A DNA stretch of 64,000 bases from Palsa-465 sp963800475 (GTDB lineage: Bacteria; Actinomycetota; Thermoleophilia; Solirubrobacterales; Solirubrobacteraceae): positions 248,001-312,000 of the forward strand of contig CAWDAZ010000002.1 of the NCBI GenBank assembly GCA_963800475.1, given 5' to 3'. Below the pieces are notes generated by a model, which was not told where the DNA came from, made no database searches, and was given only the letters and a program-made list of their open reading frames with translations. Below, piece after piece: positions 8,604 through 18,029 of this stretch. Made by a program: the position numbers and the translations under genes. The first letter of the stretch is position 1. Each line of letters opens with the position of its first letter.

Positions 8604-10973
8604 TCAGCCCGAGTCCCCCGGGGTCGGCACCCGGAGCGTGAATCCGCACAGCCACAGGGCGCCGATCGACACGGCGGCCGCGGCCAGCGAAGTGGCGACC
8701 ATCCCGGCGTCGGGCAAGGTCAGCGCGAAGAACGTGCGGGCGGCCGGGAGCAGCAGCGCCCCGAGGTAGATCAGCGCCAGCGCGGCGCACATCGCGGCGA
8801 CGAGCCCGGAGCGGCGAAGCGAGCCGCCCGCCTCGAGCGCCATCACCAGGTACAGGCCGCTGATCACCAGCGTGGTCAGCGCCACGGTACGCGAGTCGGC
8901 GATCGACAGGTCGAGATCGTGGCGCGCGAACAGGTACGCCGCCACCAGCCCGGTGCCGAGCACGAACCCCGCCGGCACCGCGAACCGCGCCACGCTCCGC
9001 AGGAACCCCTCGGGCTTCCATGCACCGCTGCTCGGCGCCAGCGCGAGGAAGAACGTCGGGATCCCGATCGTCAGGCTGGCGGCGAGCGACAGGTGGCGCG
9101 GCAACAGCGGGTAGGCGTCGGAGCTGATCCCGATCGTCAGGATCAGGAACGCCGCAAACGCCGACTTGGTGACGTACAGCTTCGTGACCCGCTGCAGGTT
9201 GCGCAGCGCGCGCCTGCCCTCCGAGACCAGCTGCGGAACGGTTCCGAAGTCGCCTGACACCAGCACCAGATCTGAAACGCTCCGCGCCATCTGGGTGCCG
9301 CTGCCCTGACCGATCGCGAGCCTCGAGCTCTTGAGCGCCGGCACGTCGTTGACGCCGTCGCCGACCATCGCGACGTAGCGGCCCTCGTCGGTCAGCGCCC
9401 TGACGATCGCCTGCTTGCCTTCGGGGGAAATTCGCCCCACCACGGTCGCGTCCACCGCGAACCGGCGAAGCCTGTCCGGCTCGGACGGGATCTCGTCGCC
9501 CTCGTTGACGCTCCGCACCGGAATCCCGACGTCGCGGGCGATCGCCGCGACGGTCTCCGGCGCGTCGCCCGACAGCACCTTGATCTCAACGCCCTGCTCG
9601 CGCAGGAACGAGATCGTGTCGCGGACGTTCGGGCGCAGCTCCTCGGCGAGCACGACGATCCCGAGCGGCTCGAGGCCGCCGGGCGGGCGGTCGCCGGGCT
9701 CATCGGGCAGGTGGTCGCCGCCCTGCGCGACGGCCAGCACCCGGCGGCCCTCGCGCTGCAGTCGCGCCGCCATCCCGTCGAGGTCGCCGACCGGGATCCG
9801 CCCCGGGGCGCCGAGATAGAACGCGCCGTCCGGCATCTCGACCGCGCTCCAGCGCCGGCGGCTCGAGAATGGCAGCTCGCCGAGCGCGGGCTCGGGATCC
9901 GCGGGGCAGCTCTCCGCGACCGCCTCGAGCGTGAGGTTCCGCGTCGCGGCCCCCGCCACGACGCGCGCCAGCGCGTGGTGGAGCCGGTCCTTCGAGACAC
10001 CGTGCACCGGAAGCAGGTCGACCACCCGCAGCGAGGCCTCGGTGAGCGTCCCGGTCTTGTCGATGCAGATCGTGTCGACCGAGGCCAGGGACTCGATCGC
10101 GTTCAGCTGCTGGGCGAGCACGCCGCGTCGCGACATCCGCACCGCGGCGGCGGCGTAGGTCAGGCTGACCAGCACGATCAGACCCTCGGGAATCAAGCTG
10201 ACCACGCCGGCCGATGCGGTCGAGACCGCCGCGTGGAGGTGTACGTGACGGTGGTAGAGCGAGTAACCGAGCACCGCCCCCAGGACGACCACCAGCGCGA
10301 CCAGCACGTACAGCAAGGTGTTGATCGCGCGCTCGAGCGGCGAGCGCGGGTGCCGGAACGAGCGCGCCTCGCCGGTGATCTTGGCCGCAAAGCTCTGCTC
10401 GCCGACTGCCGTCACCTCGTAGGCGCCGTTGCCCTCGACCGCGAATGCTCCCGACCGGACGTCGTCGCCGGCCGCTCGGCGCGCCGGCTCAGACTCGCCG
10501 GTCAGGATTGACTCGTCGAGGCGCAGGCCGTTGGCGGTGACGAGCCGGCCATCGGCGACGACCTGATCCCCCGCCGCGAGCTGGGCGAGGTCGCCGACGA
10601 CGACCTCGTCGACAGCTACCTTGACCGGCGCGCCGTCGCGCCGGACCGTGGCGTGCGGTGCGACCAGCAGCGACAGCCGGTCGAGCGCCCGCTTGGCGCG
10701 GACCTCCTGGAAGATCCCGATTCCCGAGTTCGCGACGATGATCCCCAGGAACAGCGCGTCACGCGGATCTCCGAAGATCAGCGTCACGACCCCGAACGCC
10801 GCGAGGATCGCGTTGAAGACCGTGAGGACGTTGGCCCGGACGATGCTCGCGTACGAGCGGCTCGAGCGCTGGCGCCGCGGACGGCCGTGCTCCTTCAGGC
10901 GCCGCGCAGCCTCTTGTCCGCTGAGGCCCTTGCCATCCAGCCCGCGACGAGAGGTTGTCAGCGTCTGCTCCAC
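8604..10973 (-). CDS. P-type cation ATPase, CtpE-like
   Basis: A 789-aa P2-type ATPase pumping a cation across the membrane. It shows the actuator motif 'LTGESEP', the 'IPEGL' motif in helix 4, the phosphorylation site 'DKTGTLT' near residue 300, and the hinge 'GDGVNDVPALK'. The N-terminal block 'ANVLTVFNAIL' and overall length resemble mycobacterial CtpE, which is linked to calcium uptake; calcium is therefore the best guess. A short loop 'YHRHVHLH' between helices 3 and 4 is unusually histidine-rich. The frame is open far upstream, but a GTG at 10973 preceded by GGGAGG fits the family start. Confidence 0.88.
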   Translation of the reverse strand: MEQTLTTSRRGLDGKGLSGQEAARRLKEHGRPRRQRSSRSYASIVRANVLTVFNAILAAFGVVTLIFGDPRDALFLGIIVANSGIGIFQEVRAKRALDRLSLLVAPHATVRRDGAPVKVAVDEVVVGDLAQLAAGDQVVADGRLVTANGLRLDESILTGESEPARRAAGDDVRSGAFAVEGNGAYEVTAVGEQSFAAKITGEARSFRHPRSPLERAINTLLYVLVALVVVLGAVLGYSLYHRHVHLHAAVSTASAGVVSLIPEGLIVLVSLTYAAAAVRMSRRGVLAQQLNAIESLASVDTICIDKTGTLTEASLRVVDLLPVHGVSKDRLHHALARVVAGAATRNLTLEAVAESCPADPEPALGELPFSSRRRWSAVEMPDGAFYLGAPGRIPVGDLDGMAARLQREGRRVLAVAQGGDHLPDEPGDRPPGGLEPLGIVVLAEELRPNVRDTISFLREQGVEIKVLSGDAPETVAAIARDVGIPVRSVNEGDEIPSEPDRLRRFAVDATVVGRISPEGKQAIVRALTDEGRYVAMVGDGVNDVPALKSSRLAIGQGSGTQMARSVSDLVLVSGDFGTVPQLVSEGRRALRNLQRVTKLYVTKSAFAAFLILTIGISSDAYPLLPRHLSLAASLTIGIPTFFLALAPSSGAWKPEGFLRSVARFAVPAGFVLGTGLVAAYLFARHDLDLSIADSRTVALTTLVISGLYLVMALEAGGSLRRSGLVAAMCAALALIYLGALLLPAARTFFALTLPDAGMVATSLAAAAVSIGALWLCGFTLRVPTPGDSG

Positions 10974-11078
10974 TTGCCCTCCCAGCAAGTGTCGCAGGGC
11001 CAGTAAAGTCGCCCGCGATGTGCAACGCCTGCCCACGCTGGGCGCGGACCGGGGGCCCTCACGATCCGAAGGAGCCGC

Positions 11079-12848
11079 GTGCCGCGCGCACCTGAGATGA
11101 CCGGCACGGTCCTCGACGGCCGCTACGAGCTCTATGACGTCGTTGGGGAGGGGGCGTTCGGGCGGGTGTACCGCGGCAGGGACCGGCGTCTCGACCGGGT
11201 CGTCGCCGTGAAGGTGATCAAGCCCTGGTGGGCCGAGGATCCGCCGTGGGCCGACACGTTCGAGCGCGAGGCGCGACTGCTCGCGCGCGTCAGCGATCCG
11301 GGAATCGTGCAGATCTTCGACGTCGGTCAGGCCCGGGAGGGCCTCTACTACATCGCCGAGCTCGTCGAGGGCGAGAGTCTCGCGACCCGGTTGGAGCGGG
11401 GCCCGCTCGCGCCCGCAGAGGCCGGCGAGGTTGCCGAGCAGCTGTGCCGGGCGCTGGCGAGCGCGCACGCGCAGGGGATCGTCCATCGAGACATCAAGCC
11501 GGCGAACGTCCTGCTCTCGACCACGGGTCAGGTGAAGCTCGGTGACTTCGGCGTTGCGCGGCTCGCCGAGGGCAGCACCGGCGGCACCGCGGGCGGCGTG
11601 GTCGGCACGCCGCGGTACATGGCCCCCGAGCAGGCGCGCGGTCTGAACACGACCCCGGCGACCGACGTGTACAGCGCCGGAGTGGTGCTGTACGAGATGC
11701 TGAGCGGAGCACCGCCGTTCTCGGGCGACTCCGCGGTCGAGCTCGCGCTCTGTCACGTGCAGGACTCACCGTCGCCGCTTCCCGCGGATGTGCCGCGCCC
11801 GCTGGCCGAGATCGCCGCGCGTGCCCTGGCCAAGGACCCGACCGACCGCTATCAGGACGGGCGGGGGATGGCGACCGCGCTGGCGCGCGCCCGCCGAGCC
11901 GGGTTCACGTCCGCGACGTCATTCACGTCCACGACGTCAGATTCACGCGCGCGCGAAGCGGCGCACGTCCACCCGCTGGCGCCGGAGGGAGAGGCCGAGC
12001 CGACCCGGATCGCACCGAAGCTCACCGCGCGCCGCAGCTTCAATCCCTCCGCGCGGCGTCGCAGCATCGCGCTGATCGGGTTCGTGTGCCTGCTGCTCGC
12101 GGCGATGATCCTCGGCGCGGTGCTGCTCGCGCCGCCCGGCCGCGTGACCGTCCCCAGGCTCCGCGGGCTGACGAAGACCGCGATCGTCGCGAAGCTGCGC
12201 CGGATGCCGCTGCGGACCGCGTTCACGCGCTCGTTTGACTCGGCGCCGGCCGGCACCGCGGTCGGCCAGCGCCCTTCGCCCGGAGCGCATGTCACTGACG
12301 GATCGACGGTCCGGGTCGTGCTGAGCGCCGGGCCGCCGCCCGTGGAGGTTCCGCGGCTCGTCGGGCAGGCGTCGCCGTCCGCTCGGTCGATCCTCGGATC
12401 GCTCGGGCTGAGCGCCACCGTGACCGCCGTACCGGCCCCCGGGGCGACTCCCGGGGTCGTCACCGCGCAGACCCCCTCGGCGGGCAAGTACCTGCGCCCG
12501 CGTGGGCGCGTGGCGCTGACCGTGGCCGCGGCGCCGCAGTGGCGCGCGGTCATGTCGCTGTCGGGAACCGACGGCGGCAGCTCGGTGCCGTTCCGGATTC
12601 GCGGCAGCCAATGGCGGATCGCGTATCGGATGGACTACGTCGGCACCTGCACGCTGATCTTCTTCTGCGACGGTCCGAACACGCAGGTGATCAGACCGGG
12701 CGACGGGTCGTCGGTCGACCAGTTTGGGATGAGTGACGGGGGCTCGCAGACGGAGGTCGTCCAGTCGGGCCCGGGCCTGTACCAGGTGCGCGTCTCGCCC
12801 GGATCCGACACGGCGCGCTGGTCGATGGAGGTCGAGGACTACTACTGA
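11079..12848 (+). CDS. Membrane serine/threonine protein kinase with PASTA domains
   Basis: A PknB-type kinase of 589 aa. The catalytic domain occupies about residues 15-275, with Lys45, the 'HRDIKPAN' loop (Asp138) and 'GDFG' (Asp156). A linker and one transmembrane helix (about residues 328-350) lead to two extracellular PASTA repeats ('VTVPRLRGL...', 'VEVPRLVGQ...') and a C-terminal domain of about 100 residues that may be a beta-sandwich. PASTA kinases sense peptidoglycan fragments and control growth and division. The start may be the GTG at 11079 or the ATG at 11097. It runs divergently from the CtpE-like gene. Confidence 0.93.
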   Translation: MPRAPEMTGTVLDGRYELYDVVGEGAFGRVYRGRDRRLDRVVAVKVIKPWWAEDPPWADTFEREARLLARVSDPGIVQIFDVGQAREGLYYIAELVEGESLATRLERGPLAPAEAGEVAEQLCRALASAHAQGIVHRDIKPANVLLSTTGQVKLGDFGVARLAEGSTGGTAGGVVGTPRYMAPEQARGLNTTPATDVYSAGVVLYEMLSGAPPFSGDSAVELALCHVQDSPSPLPADVPRPLAEIAARALAKDPTDRYQDGRGMATALARARRAGFTSATSFTSTTSDSRAREAAHVHPLAPEGEAEPTRIAPKLTARRSFNPSARRRSIALIGFVCLLLAAMILGAVLLAPPGRVTVPRLRGLTKTAIVAKLRRMPLRTAFTRSFDSAPAGTAVGQRPSPGAHVTDGSTVRVVLSAGPPPVEVPRLVGQASPSARSILGSLGLSATVTAVPAPGATPGVVTAQTPSAGKYLRPRGRVALTVAAAPQWRAVMSLSGTDGGSSVPFRIRGSQWRIAYRMDYVGTCTLIFFCDGPNTQVIRPGDGSSVDQFGMSDGGSQTEVVQSGPGLYQVRVSPGSDTARWSMEVEDYY

Positions 12849-12866
12849 GCGCGGCTTCGGTCTCGC

Positions 12867-13535
12867 CTAGAAGCGGTCCGTGTACAGATCGCAGTGCACG
12901 CCCAGCCCGTGGCCCTGTGCGGTCGCGCTGACGCACCGCGTCGCCGCGTTCACCTGCTGACCCGGCGCGGGGTACACGGTGATCCGACCGGTGCCGAGCC
13001 TGCTCGTGAAGTACACGTTCGCGAAGTGGACGACGTACAGCGACGGCCGCGCCGCCTTGATCAGCGTGTTGTTGCGGCCGCTCGAGGCGCTCTTGAGGTT
13101 CGCCTGGTAGTGCGCTCCGACGCCGTTGATGGTGGTCGCGCTCTGGTTGAGGGTCGCCTGACCGAACAGGAACATCGCGCGGGCGCATCCGATCCCGCCG
13201 AACCAGTTGGCCAGCGTGTCGCCGTTGTCCGGCCTGGTGTTGTGGCTGAAGTTGACCGTGCACTTGGTCTGCATCCGCGGTGCCACGCCGGTCGGGCGCT
13301 TCTGCGCGCTCTTCGGCACGGCCGTGCCGGTGAGGCCGGTGACCCTGCCGTTCTTGAACTGGAGGTCGACGAGCGGCTTGGTCGGAGCGAGGTTGACGGG
13401 ACTCGGGGTTCGGCTCGGTCCGGTCGGCCCGTTGCCGATCCCCTTCGCGAACGTCGGCGCGGCGGCACAGGCGACCGCCAATCCCACCGGGACGGCGGCC
13501 GTGAGCAGCTTCGTATGCAGGCGTGTTCTCATCAT
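12867..13535 (-). CDS. Secreted protein of unknown function
   Basis: A 222-aa exported protein. The double ATG at 13535/13532 follows GGAGCG, and the product starts with a clear signal peptide ('KLLTAAVPVGLAVACAAAPTFA'-like, about 28 residues). Two or more cysteine pairs and several aromatic/Asn-rich strands suggest a compact extracellular beta domain. No catalytic motif was recognised. The gene converges with the PASTA kinase, 18 bp between stops; a link to envelope sensing is possible but unsupported. Confidence 0.75.
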   Translation of the reverse strand: MMRTRLHTKLLTAAVPVGLAVACAAAPTFAKGIGNGPTGPSRTPSPVNLAPTKPLVDLQFKNGRVTGLTGTAVPKSAQKRPTGVAPRMQTKCTVNFSHNTRPDNGDTLANWFGGIGCARAMFLFGQATLNQSATTINGVGAHYQANLKSASSGRNNTLIKAARPSLYVVHFANVYFTSRLGTGRITVYPAPGQQVNAATRCVSATAQGHGLGVHCDLYTDRF

Positions 13536-13630
13536 CGCTCCGTTTCCGAGAAGTTCGATTGCCCCCTCCGCGGCCGCGGACGTTAACCCAGCCGCCGCGC
13601 GGAAGGAGCGGAGCCTGCGAGGCGAACGAG

Positions 13631-13693
13631 CGCGCCACCGCAACCGGACAACGCGCCACCGCAACCGGAAAGCGCGCCACCGCAACCGGACAA
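13631..13693. repeat. Three tandem 21-bp repeats upstream of the MFS gene
   Basis: The unit CGCGCCACCGCAACCGGACAA occurs three times head to tail (13631-13651, 13652-13672, 13673-13693); only two positions differ, in the middle copy. The 21-bp period is two DNA turns, which would place each copy on the same face. It lies 28 bp before the MFS transporter start and about 95 bp before the divergent secreted-protein gene. It could be a repeated regulator site. Confidence 0.85.
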
Positions 13694-13720
13694 ACGTATC
13701 CGTTTCGCTATGGTCAGGGT

Positions 13721-15175
13721 ATGGAGGCGAACGGGTTGAGATCCGAGCGGGTCCACCCGACGCTGATCCTGGCGGTGCTGTCCCTGGCCGGCCTCGCGTA
13801 CGCGGTGCTGAGCTCCGCGGTGATCCCGGCGCTGGCGACGCTCCAGCGCGACCTCCACACGACCGAGACCGGCGCCGCCTGGCTGATCACCGGGTTTCTC
13901 GTCTCCGCGTCGGTTGGGACAGCGATCATCGGGCGACTCGGCGACATGTACGGCAAGGAGCGGCTGCTGCTCTGGACGCTGCTGCTGCTTGCGGCGGGGA
14001 CGCTGCTGGCAGCGGTCTCGCAGTCGCTCGCGATGCTGATCGTCGCACGCGTGATCCAGGGCGTGGGCGGCGGGATCTTCCCGCTCGCGTTCTCGATCGC
14101 GAGGGATGAGTTCCCGCGCGACAAGGTGGCCGGGAGCATCGGACTGATGTCATCGATTCTCGGCGTCGGGGGCGGTGCCGGGCTCGTGATCGGCGCCCTG
14201 ATCCTCGAGCACCTCGGGTGGCACTGGCTGTTCTGGATCCCACTCGTGGTGACGCTGCTCGCCGCGTTCTTCACGTGGCGCTACATCCCGGAATCGCCGG
14301 TTCGCGCGCCCGGCCGGGTCAACTGGGGCGCCGCGGCGCTGATGAGCATCGGGATCTCGACGGTCCTGATCGCGGTGGCCCAGGCGACCCTGTGGGGGTG
14401 GGGCGGCTCGAAGACGATCGCGCTGTTCGCGATCGGCGCGGTGTTCTGCGTGCTGTGGGTGGTCGTCGAGGTGCGCAGCCGCGAGCCGCTCGTCGACATG
14501 ACGATGATGCGGATCAAGGGCGTCTGGACGACGAACCTGGCGGCGTTTCTGCTCGGGGCCGGGATGTACTCGTCGTTCATCGTGCTCCCCCAGTTCGCGC
14601 AGCTCCCGAAGCGGACCGGGTTCGGGTTCGGCGCGTCGATCGTCGTCTCGAGCCTGTACCTGCTCCCGTGCGCGCTGACGATGGGCGCGCTCGGCACCGC
14701 GGCCGGCGCGGTCTCGCGGCGGTTCGGGTCGAAGCGCGCGCTGGTGGCGGGAACCGCGGTGACGGCCGTGTCGTTCCTGTACGCGGCGCTTCAGCACCGG
14801 CATCCGTTCCAGATGCTGATCACGGCGGCGCTGCTCGGGATCGGGATCGGACTTGCGTTCGCCGCGCTCGGGAACCTGATCGTTCAGGCGGTCCCTCCCA
14901 CCCAGACCGGCGTCGCGAGCGGCATGAATACGGTGATGCGGACGCTCGGCGGTGCGCTCGGCGGCCAGATCTCGGCGACGTTCATCGCCGACAACAGCGC
15001 GCACGGACTGCCCGCGATCACCGGTTTCACCGCCACCTATTGGATGGCGGCAGGGTTCCTGGCGATCGCTGTGCTCGCCGGGCTGCTGGTCCCCTCAGGC
15101 GAAGCATCGGCGGTGGTCGGCGAGCGCTCGCGGGCCGCCGCTCCCGAGGCGGTAGGCGCGGTCGAGACCGGCTGA
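13721..15175 (+). CDS. MFS multidrug transporter (DHA2-like, 14 TM)
   Basis: A 484-aa drug:H+ antiporter-type permease. It has about fourteen hydrophobic helices, the loop 2-3 motif 'GRLGDMYGKERLLLW' and the motif C-like 'GVGGGAGLVIGALILEHLGW'. The open frame extends upstream through the 21-bp repeats, but the ATG at 13721 gives the normal N-terminus just before helix 1. It would extrude toxic compounds. The three direct repeats immediately upstream may bind its regulator, though no regulator gene is adjacent. Confidence 0.9.
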   Translation: MEANGLRSERVHPTLILAVLSLAGLAYAVLSSAVIPALATLQRDLHTTETGAAWLITGFLVSASVGTAIIGRLGDMYGKERLLLWTLLLLAAGTLLAAVSQSLAMLIVARVIQGVGGGIFPLAFSIARDEFPRDKVAGSIGLMSSILGVGGGAGLVIGALILEHLGWHWLFWIPLVVTLLAAFFTWRYIPESPVRAPGRVNWGAAALMSIGISTVLIAVAQATLWGWGGSKTIALFAIGAVFCVLWVVVEVRSREPLVDMTMMRIKGVWTTNLAAFLLGAGMYSSFIVLPQFAQLPKRTGFGFGASIVVSSLYLLPCALTMGALGTAAGAVSRRFGSKRALVAGTAVTAVSFLYAALQHRHPFQMLITAALLGIGIGLAFAALGNLIVQAVPPTQTGVASGMNTVMRTLGGALGGQISATFIADNSAHGLPAITGFTATYWMAAGFLAIAVLAGLLVPSGEASAVVGERSRAAAPEAVGAVETG

Positions 15176-15196
15176 GCGAGCCGCGATAATCCCGGC

Positions 15197-15529
15197 GTGG
15201 CGTACGACGAGCAGCTCGCCGAGCGGATTCGGGGCCTGATCGACGAGGAGGACGGCCTGACCGAGAAGCGGATGTTCGGCGGGCTCGCGTTCCTGATCAA
15301 CGGCAACATGTCGGTCAGCGCGAGCCGGCAGGGCGGCCTGCTGCTGCGCGTGGATCCCGAGCAGACCGACACGCTGCTGGAGCAGCCGCACGCCGAGCCG
15401 TTCGTGATGCGGGGACGCCCGATGGACGGATGGCTCCGGGTCGCTCCCGAAGGGACCGAGGCCGACGACGACCTGCGGCGCTGGGTGTTCCTCGGCGTCG
15501 CGTATGCGCGGACGCTGCCGCCCAAGTAG
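15197..15529 (+). CDS. TfoX N-terminal domain protein
   Basis: A 110-aa protein matching the stand-alone TfoX/Sxy N-terminal fold: 'EKRMFGGLAFLINGNM' near residue 25, then 'LLLRVDPE' and 'MRGRPMDGWLRV'. In proteobacteria Sxy governs competence, but short actinobacterial members are of unknown role. A GTG start lies 22 bp after the MFS stop, so the two may be co-transcribed. It converges with the membrane-protein gene 3 bp downstream. Confidence 0.85.
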   Translation: MAYDEQLAERIRGLIDEEDGLTEKRMFGGLAFLINGNMSVSASRQGGLLLRVDPEQTDTLLEQPHAEPFVMRGRPMDGWLRVAPEGTEADDDLRRWVFLGVAYARTLPPK

Positions 15530-15531
15530 CG

Positions 15532-16326
15532 CTAAGCGCCCCGGTCCTCGGTCGGCGCCGGCGCGTGCGCCTCGCTCGGCGCTCCCGCGAGCAGGTCGCT
15601 GAGCCGGGCCCCGAAGCGGGGGATCCGCTTCGTCGCCGCGAACCGGTGCTCGGCCCGCGCGAGCTTGTGCTGGTCGTAGCGGTGGTGTGCCCAGAACGAA
15701 TTGGGTCTCGCCAGCCGCAGCGCGCCGACCATCGCGAAGAGCGGGATGAACATGCCGAGCACCGCGAGGAACACGCGTCCCTTCGCGGCGGACAGCAGCA
15801 CCCACGCGAGCACCCACGCGACGGTCGCCGCGGTCCCCCAGATCGAGCCGGGATCGTCGAGCCCGAACGGCCGGGTGCCAAGCACCACGAGCCCCGCGAA
15901 CGCGACCGCGACGACCACCGCGTCCACCGAGGCACGGCCCTCCTGCGTCCAGTACACGTCCTCGAGGTGGACCCACAGCGCGAACTCGTCCAGCGTGAAC
16001 CCGGCTCCGATCCCGAAGATGATCGCGTCGATGTGCCACCACGGCGCGTGCATCGGCGCGGCCGCGAAGGCGATGAACCCTGACAGCAGCAGCATGCAGA
16101 TTCCCCACACGAGGTGATGGACGTGGACGCCGCCCGACTGGACGCCGCCCGGCCACCACGACACGCTGCGTGTCAACCTGGCGCTGGTGCGGATCGCCAG
16201 GAACGAGACGAGGAACGCGACCAGCACGACGAACGCGGCGCTGCGCCCGTTGCTCAGCGTGTGATAGCCGAACAGATGGATGCTGACGATCGCGGCGCTG
16301 GCCGGATGCCCCAGTGATGCCGTCAC
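15532..16326 (-). CDS. Integral membrane protein with HVHH motif
   Basis: A 264-aa protein with about six hydrophobic segments and a soluble charged C-terminal tail of some 50 residues. Notable residues are 'HVHHLVWG' at the start of the second or third helix and 'DEFALWVHLEDVYW', a possible metal-binding set of His/Glu/Asp. No named family was recognised with certainty. The frame opens at 16413, but the GTG at 16326 gives a better N-terminus. It reads away from the GGDEF remnant, which ends 20 bp upstream. Confidence 0.75.
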   Translation of the reverse strand: MTASLGHPASAAIVSIHLFGYHTLSNGRSAAFVVLVAFLVSFLAIRTSARLTRSVSWWPGGVQSGGVHVHHLVWGICMLLLSGFIAFAAAPMHAPWWHIDAIIFGIGAGFTLDEFALWVHLEDVYWTQEGRASVDAVVVAVAFAGLVVLGTRPFGLDDPGSIWGTAATVAWVLAWVLLSAAKGRVFLAVLGMFIPLFAMVGALRLARPNSFWAHHRYDQHKLARAEHRFAATKRIPRFGARLSDLLAGAPSEAHAPAPTEDRGA

Positions 16327-16345
16327 GGCACTTGATTTCAGCAGG

Positions 16346-16459
16346 TCAGCCGGGGGTGATGAAGCTGCGCTTGGCCTCGAACATCGACGCGTCGGCGTGC
16401 CGCAGTAGCCCATCGGCGCTGTCGGCGTCGTCTGGGAACACCACCTGACCGAAGAATAA
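16346..16459 (-). pseudogene. Remnant of a GGDEF-domain (diguanylate cyclase) C-terminus
   Basis: Reading this strand gives 'GQVVFPDDADSADGLLRH' then 'ADASMFEAKRS' and a stop five residues later. That is the diagnostic end of GGDEF domains (consensus G-[VI]-x-x-[FY]-P-x-D-x-x-x-A-x-x-L-[LI]-x-x-A-D-x-A-[ML]-Y-x-A-K-R). Upstream of residue Phe (about 16453) the similarity stops abruptly and no start codon or GGDEF signature follows, so only about 35 codons survive. It is the scar of a lost c-di-GMP gene. Confidence 0.75.
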
Positions 16460-16578
16460 GTGGTTGCCGCGGGAGGTCTGGGGTCTCGCTGTCCGTGCGG
16501 TGTTCCCCCCTTCGGTGCTCATCGGTCGCGGACGGCCGGGGCTGAACCGCGTGCCGGGCGCATATCCTGGGCCGCGAG

Positions 16579-17907
16579 ATGCCGCGCATCCCGTCGCTTC
16601 CCCGCATTCCAGGCCTGCCCGATCCGCTCCGACGGATCGCCGTCCCCGAGTTGCTCGACTCGGTCACGAGCGTCGGCCCCGAGGACGACCCAGAGGCGGC
16701 CGGATTGTCCCCGGAACGGGTCGAGCGGATCTGGCGAGCCGCGCTCGGCTTGTACCGGAGCGGCGTTCATCCCGCTGTCCAGGTGTGCGTGCGGCGAAAC
16801 GGCGCGGTGGTCCTCAACCGCGCGATCGGCCACGCCCGCGGCAACGGACCGAGCGACTCCGCCGACACCGAGAAGGTGCCGGCGACGCCGCTGACGCCGT
16901 TCGTGATCTACTCGGGCGCGAAGGCGGTGACGGCGTTCGTCATGCACATGCTCCACGACCGGGGCGAGCTAGACATCTTCGAGCCGGTCGCCCGGTACGT
17001 CCCCGAGTACGCGCGCAACGGCAAGGGCGAGATCACGATCGGGCAGGTGCTCGCCCACCGGGCCGGGGTTCCCAACCTTCCCCGCGAGGGGTTCGATCTC
17101 GATCGCGTGGTGGACCGCGAGTTCATGGTCGAGACCCTGTGCGCGGCCAAGCCCGTGTTTCAGCCCGGCAAGTACCTCGCGTACCACGCCGTGTCGGGCG
17201 GCTTCATCCTCGGGGAGGTCGTCCACCGCGTGACGGGGATGGACATCCGCACGGTGCTCGCGAACGAGATCCTCACACCGTTGTCGTTCCGCTGGACCAA
17301 CTACGGGTTGCCGTCGAAGGACCTCGACGCGGTTGCGCTCAACTACGTGACCGGACCGCCGACCGCGCCGCCATTCTCCCGGCTGCTGACGCGCGCGCTC
17401 GGGCTGGAGTTCGACGAGCTCGTCGCGTCGAGCAACGATCCGCGCTTTCTGACCGCGGTCGTACCGGCGGCCAACATCGTCACCAGCGCGGAGGAGCTGT
17501 CGCGGTTCTTCGAGATCTTCCGGCGCGGCGGCCGGCTCGACGGCGTGCGTGTGATGAGTCCAGCAGGCGTTCGCCACGCGCTGACCGAGCAGTCGCGGCT
17601 CGAGATCGACCTGTCGCTCGGGTTCCCGACGCGGTTCGGCTACGGGCTGATGCTCGGTGCGCAGCTGCTGAGTTTGTATGGGCGCGACACGCAGCACGCG
17701 TTCGGGCATCTCGGGTTCACGAACATGCTCGCCTGGGCCGACCCCGAGCGCGGCCTGTCGTGTGCGGTGATGACGAACGGCAAGCCGGTCGTGTACCCGG
17801 AGCTCCCCCGCTTCTACGCCTTGATGCAGACGATCACGTCCTCGGCGCCAAAGCTGCGCGGGTCGAAGATGCGGGTCTGGGACCCGCTCGCCGGGCGCCC
17901 CGCCTGA
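16579..17907 (+). CDS. Serine hydrolase of the beta-lactamase/esterase (class C-like) family
   Basis: A 442-aa protein with the S-x-x-K catalytic pair at Ser112-Lys115 ('YSGAKAVT'), a Tyr202 motif in the position of Y-x-N ('LAYHAVSGGF') and an H-x-G triad box near the C-terminus ('FGHLGFTN'). These place it with EstB-like esterases and D-aminopeptidase/PBP4*-type enzymes rather than true beta-lactamases. There is no signal peptide, so it is probably cytoplasmic. The substrate is unknown; ester or short amide hydrolysis is likely. A putative -10 'CATATCCT' lies shortly upstream. Confidence 0.87.
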   Translation: MPRIPSLPRIPGLPDPLRRIAVPELLDSVTSVGPEDDPEAAGLSPERVERIWRAALGLYRSGVHPAVQVCVRRNGAVVLNRAIGHARGNGPSDSADTEKVPATPLTPFVIYSGAKAVTAFVMHMLHDRGELDIFEPVARYVPEYARNGKGEITIGQVLAHRAGVPNLPREGFDLDRVVDREFMVETLCAAKPVFQPGKYLAYHAVSGGFILGEVVHRVTGMDIRTVLANEILTPLSFRWTNYGLPSKDLDAVALNYVTGPPTAPPFSRLLTRALGLEFDELVASSNDPRFLTAVVPAANIVTSAEELSRFFEIFRRGGRLDGVRVMSPAGVRHALTEQSRLEIDLSLGFPTRFGYGLMLGAQLLSLYGRDTQHAFGHLGFTNMLAWADPERGLSCAVMTNGKPVVYPELPRFYALMQTITSSAPKLRGSKMRVWDPLAGRPA

Positions 17908-18029
17908 CAGCGCGCGTGGCCAACCCGAGGCCGCGGGATTCTGTCCACGTGGCCGATGCCGCGCCGCTCGCCACCGCGCATCCTTGGCGGTGTGATCAGC
18001 GATACGGGGAACGCGAAAGGAGGATCGGC

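Noticed and set aside
10974..11756. Long upstream extension of the P-type ATPase frame (to about 1050 aa)
   Set aside because: The extra part lies antisense to the PASTA kinase, whose motifs are convincing, and it has no domain; a GTG with good ribosome-binding site at 10973 gives the normal length.
13631..13693. CRISPR-like array
   Set aside because: The repeats are directly adjacent with no spacers and no cas genes are present.
16464..18029. Continuous 580-codon frame overlapping the serine hydrolase
   Set aside because: It is an Arg/Pro/His-rich shadow of the hydrolase in another frame; only its last 61 codons, after a separate ribosome-binding site, were kept as a possible gene.
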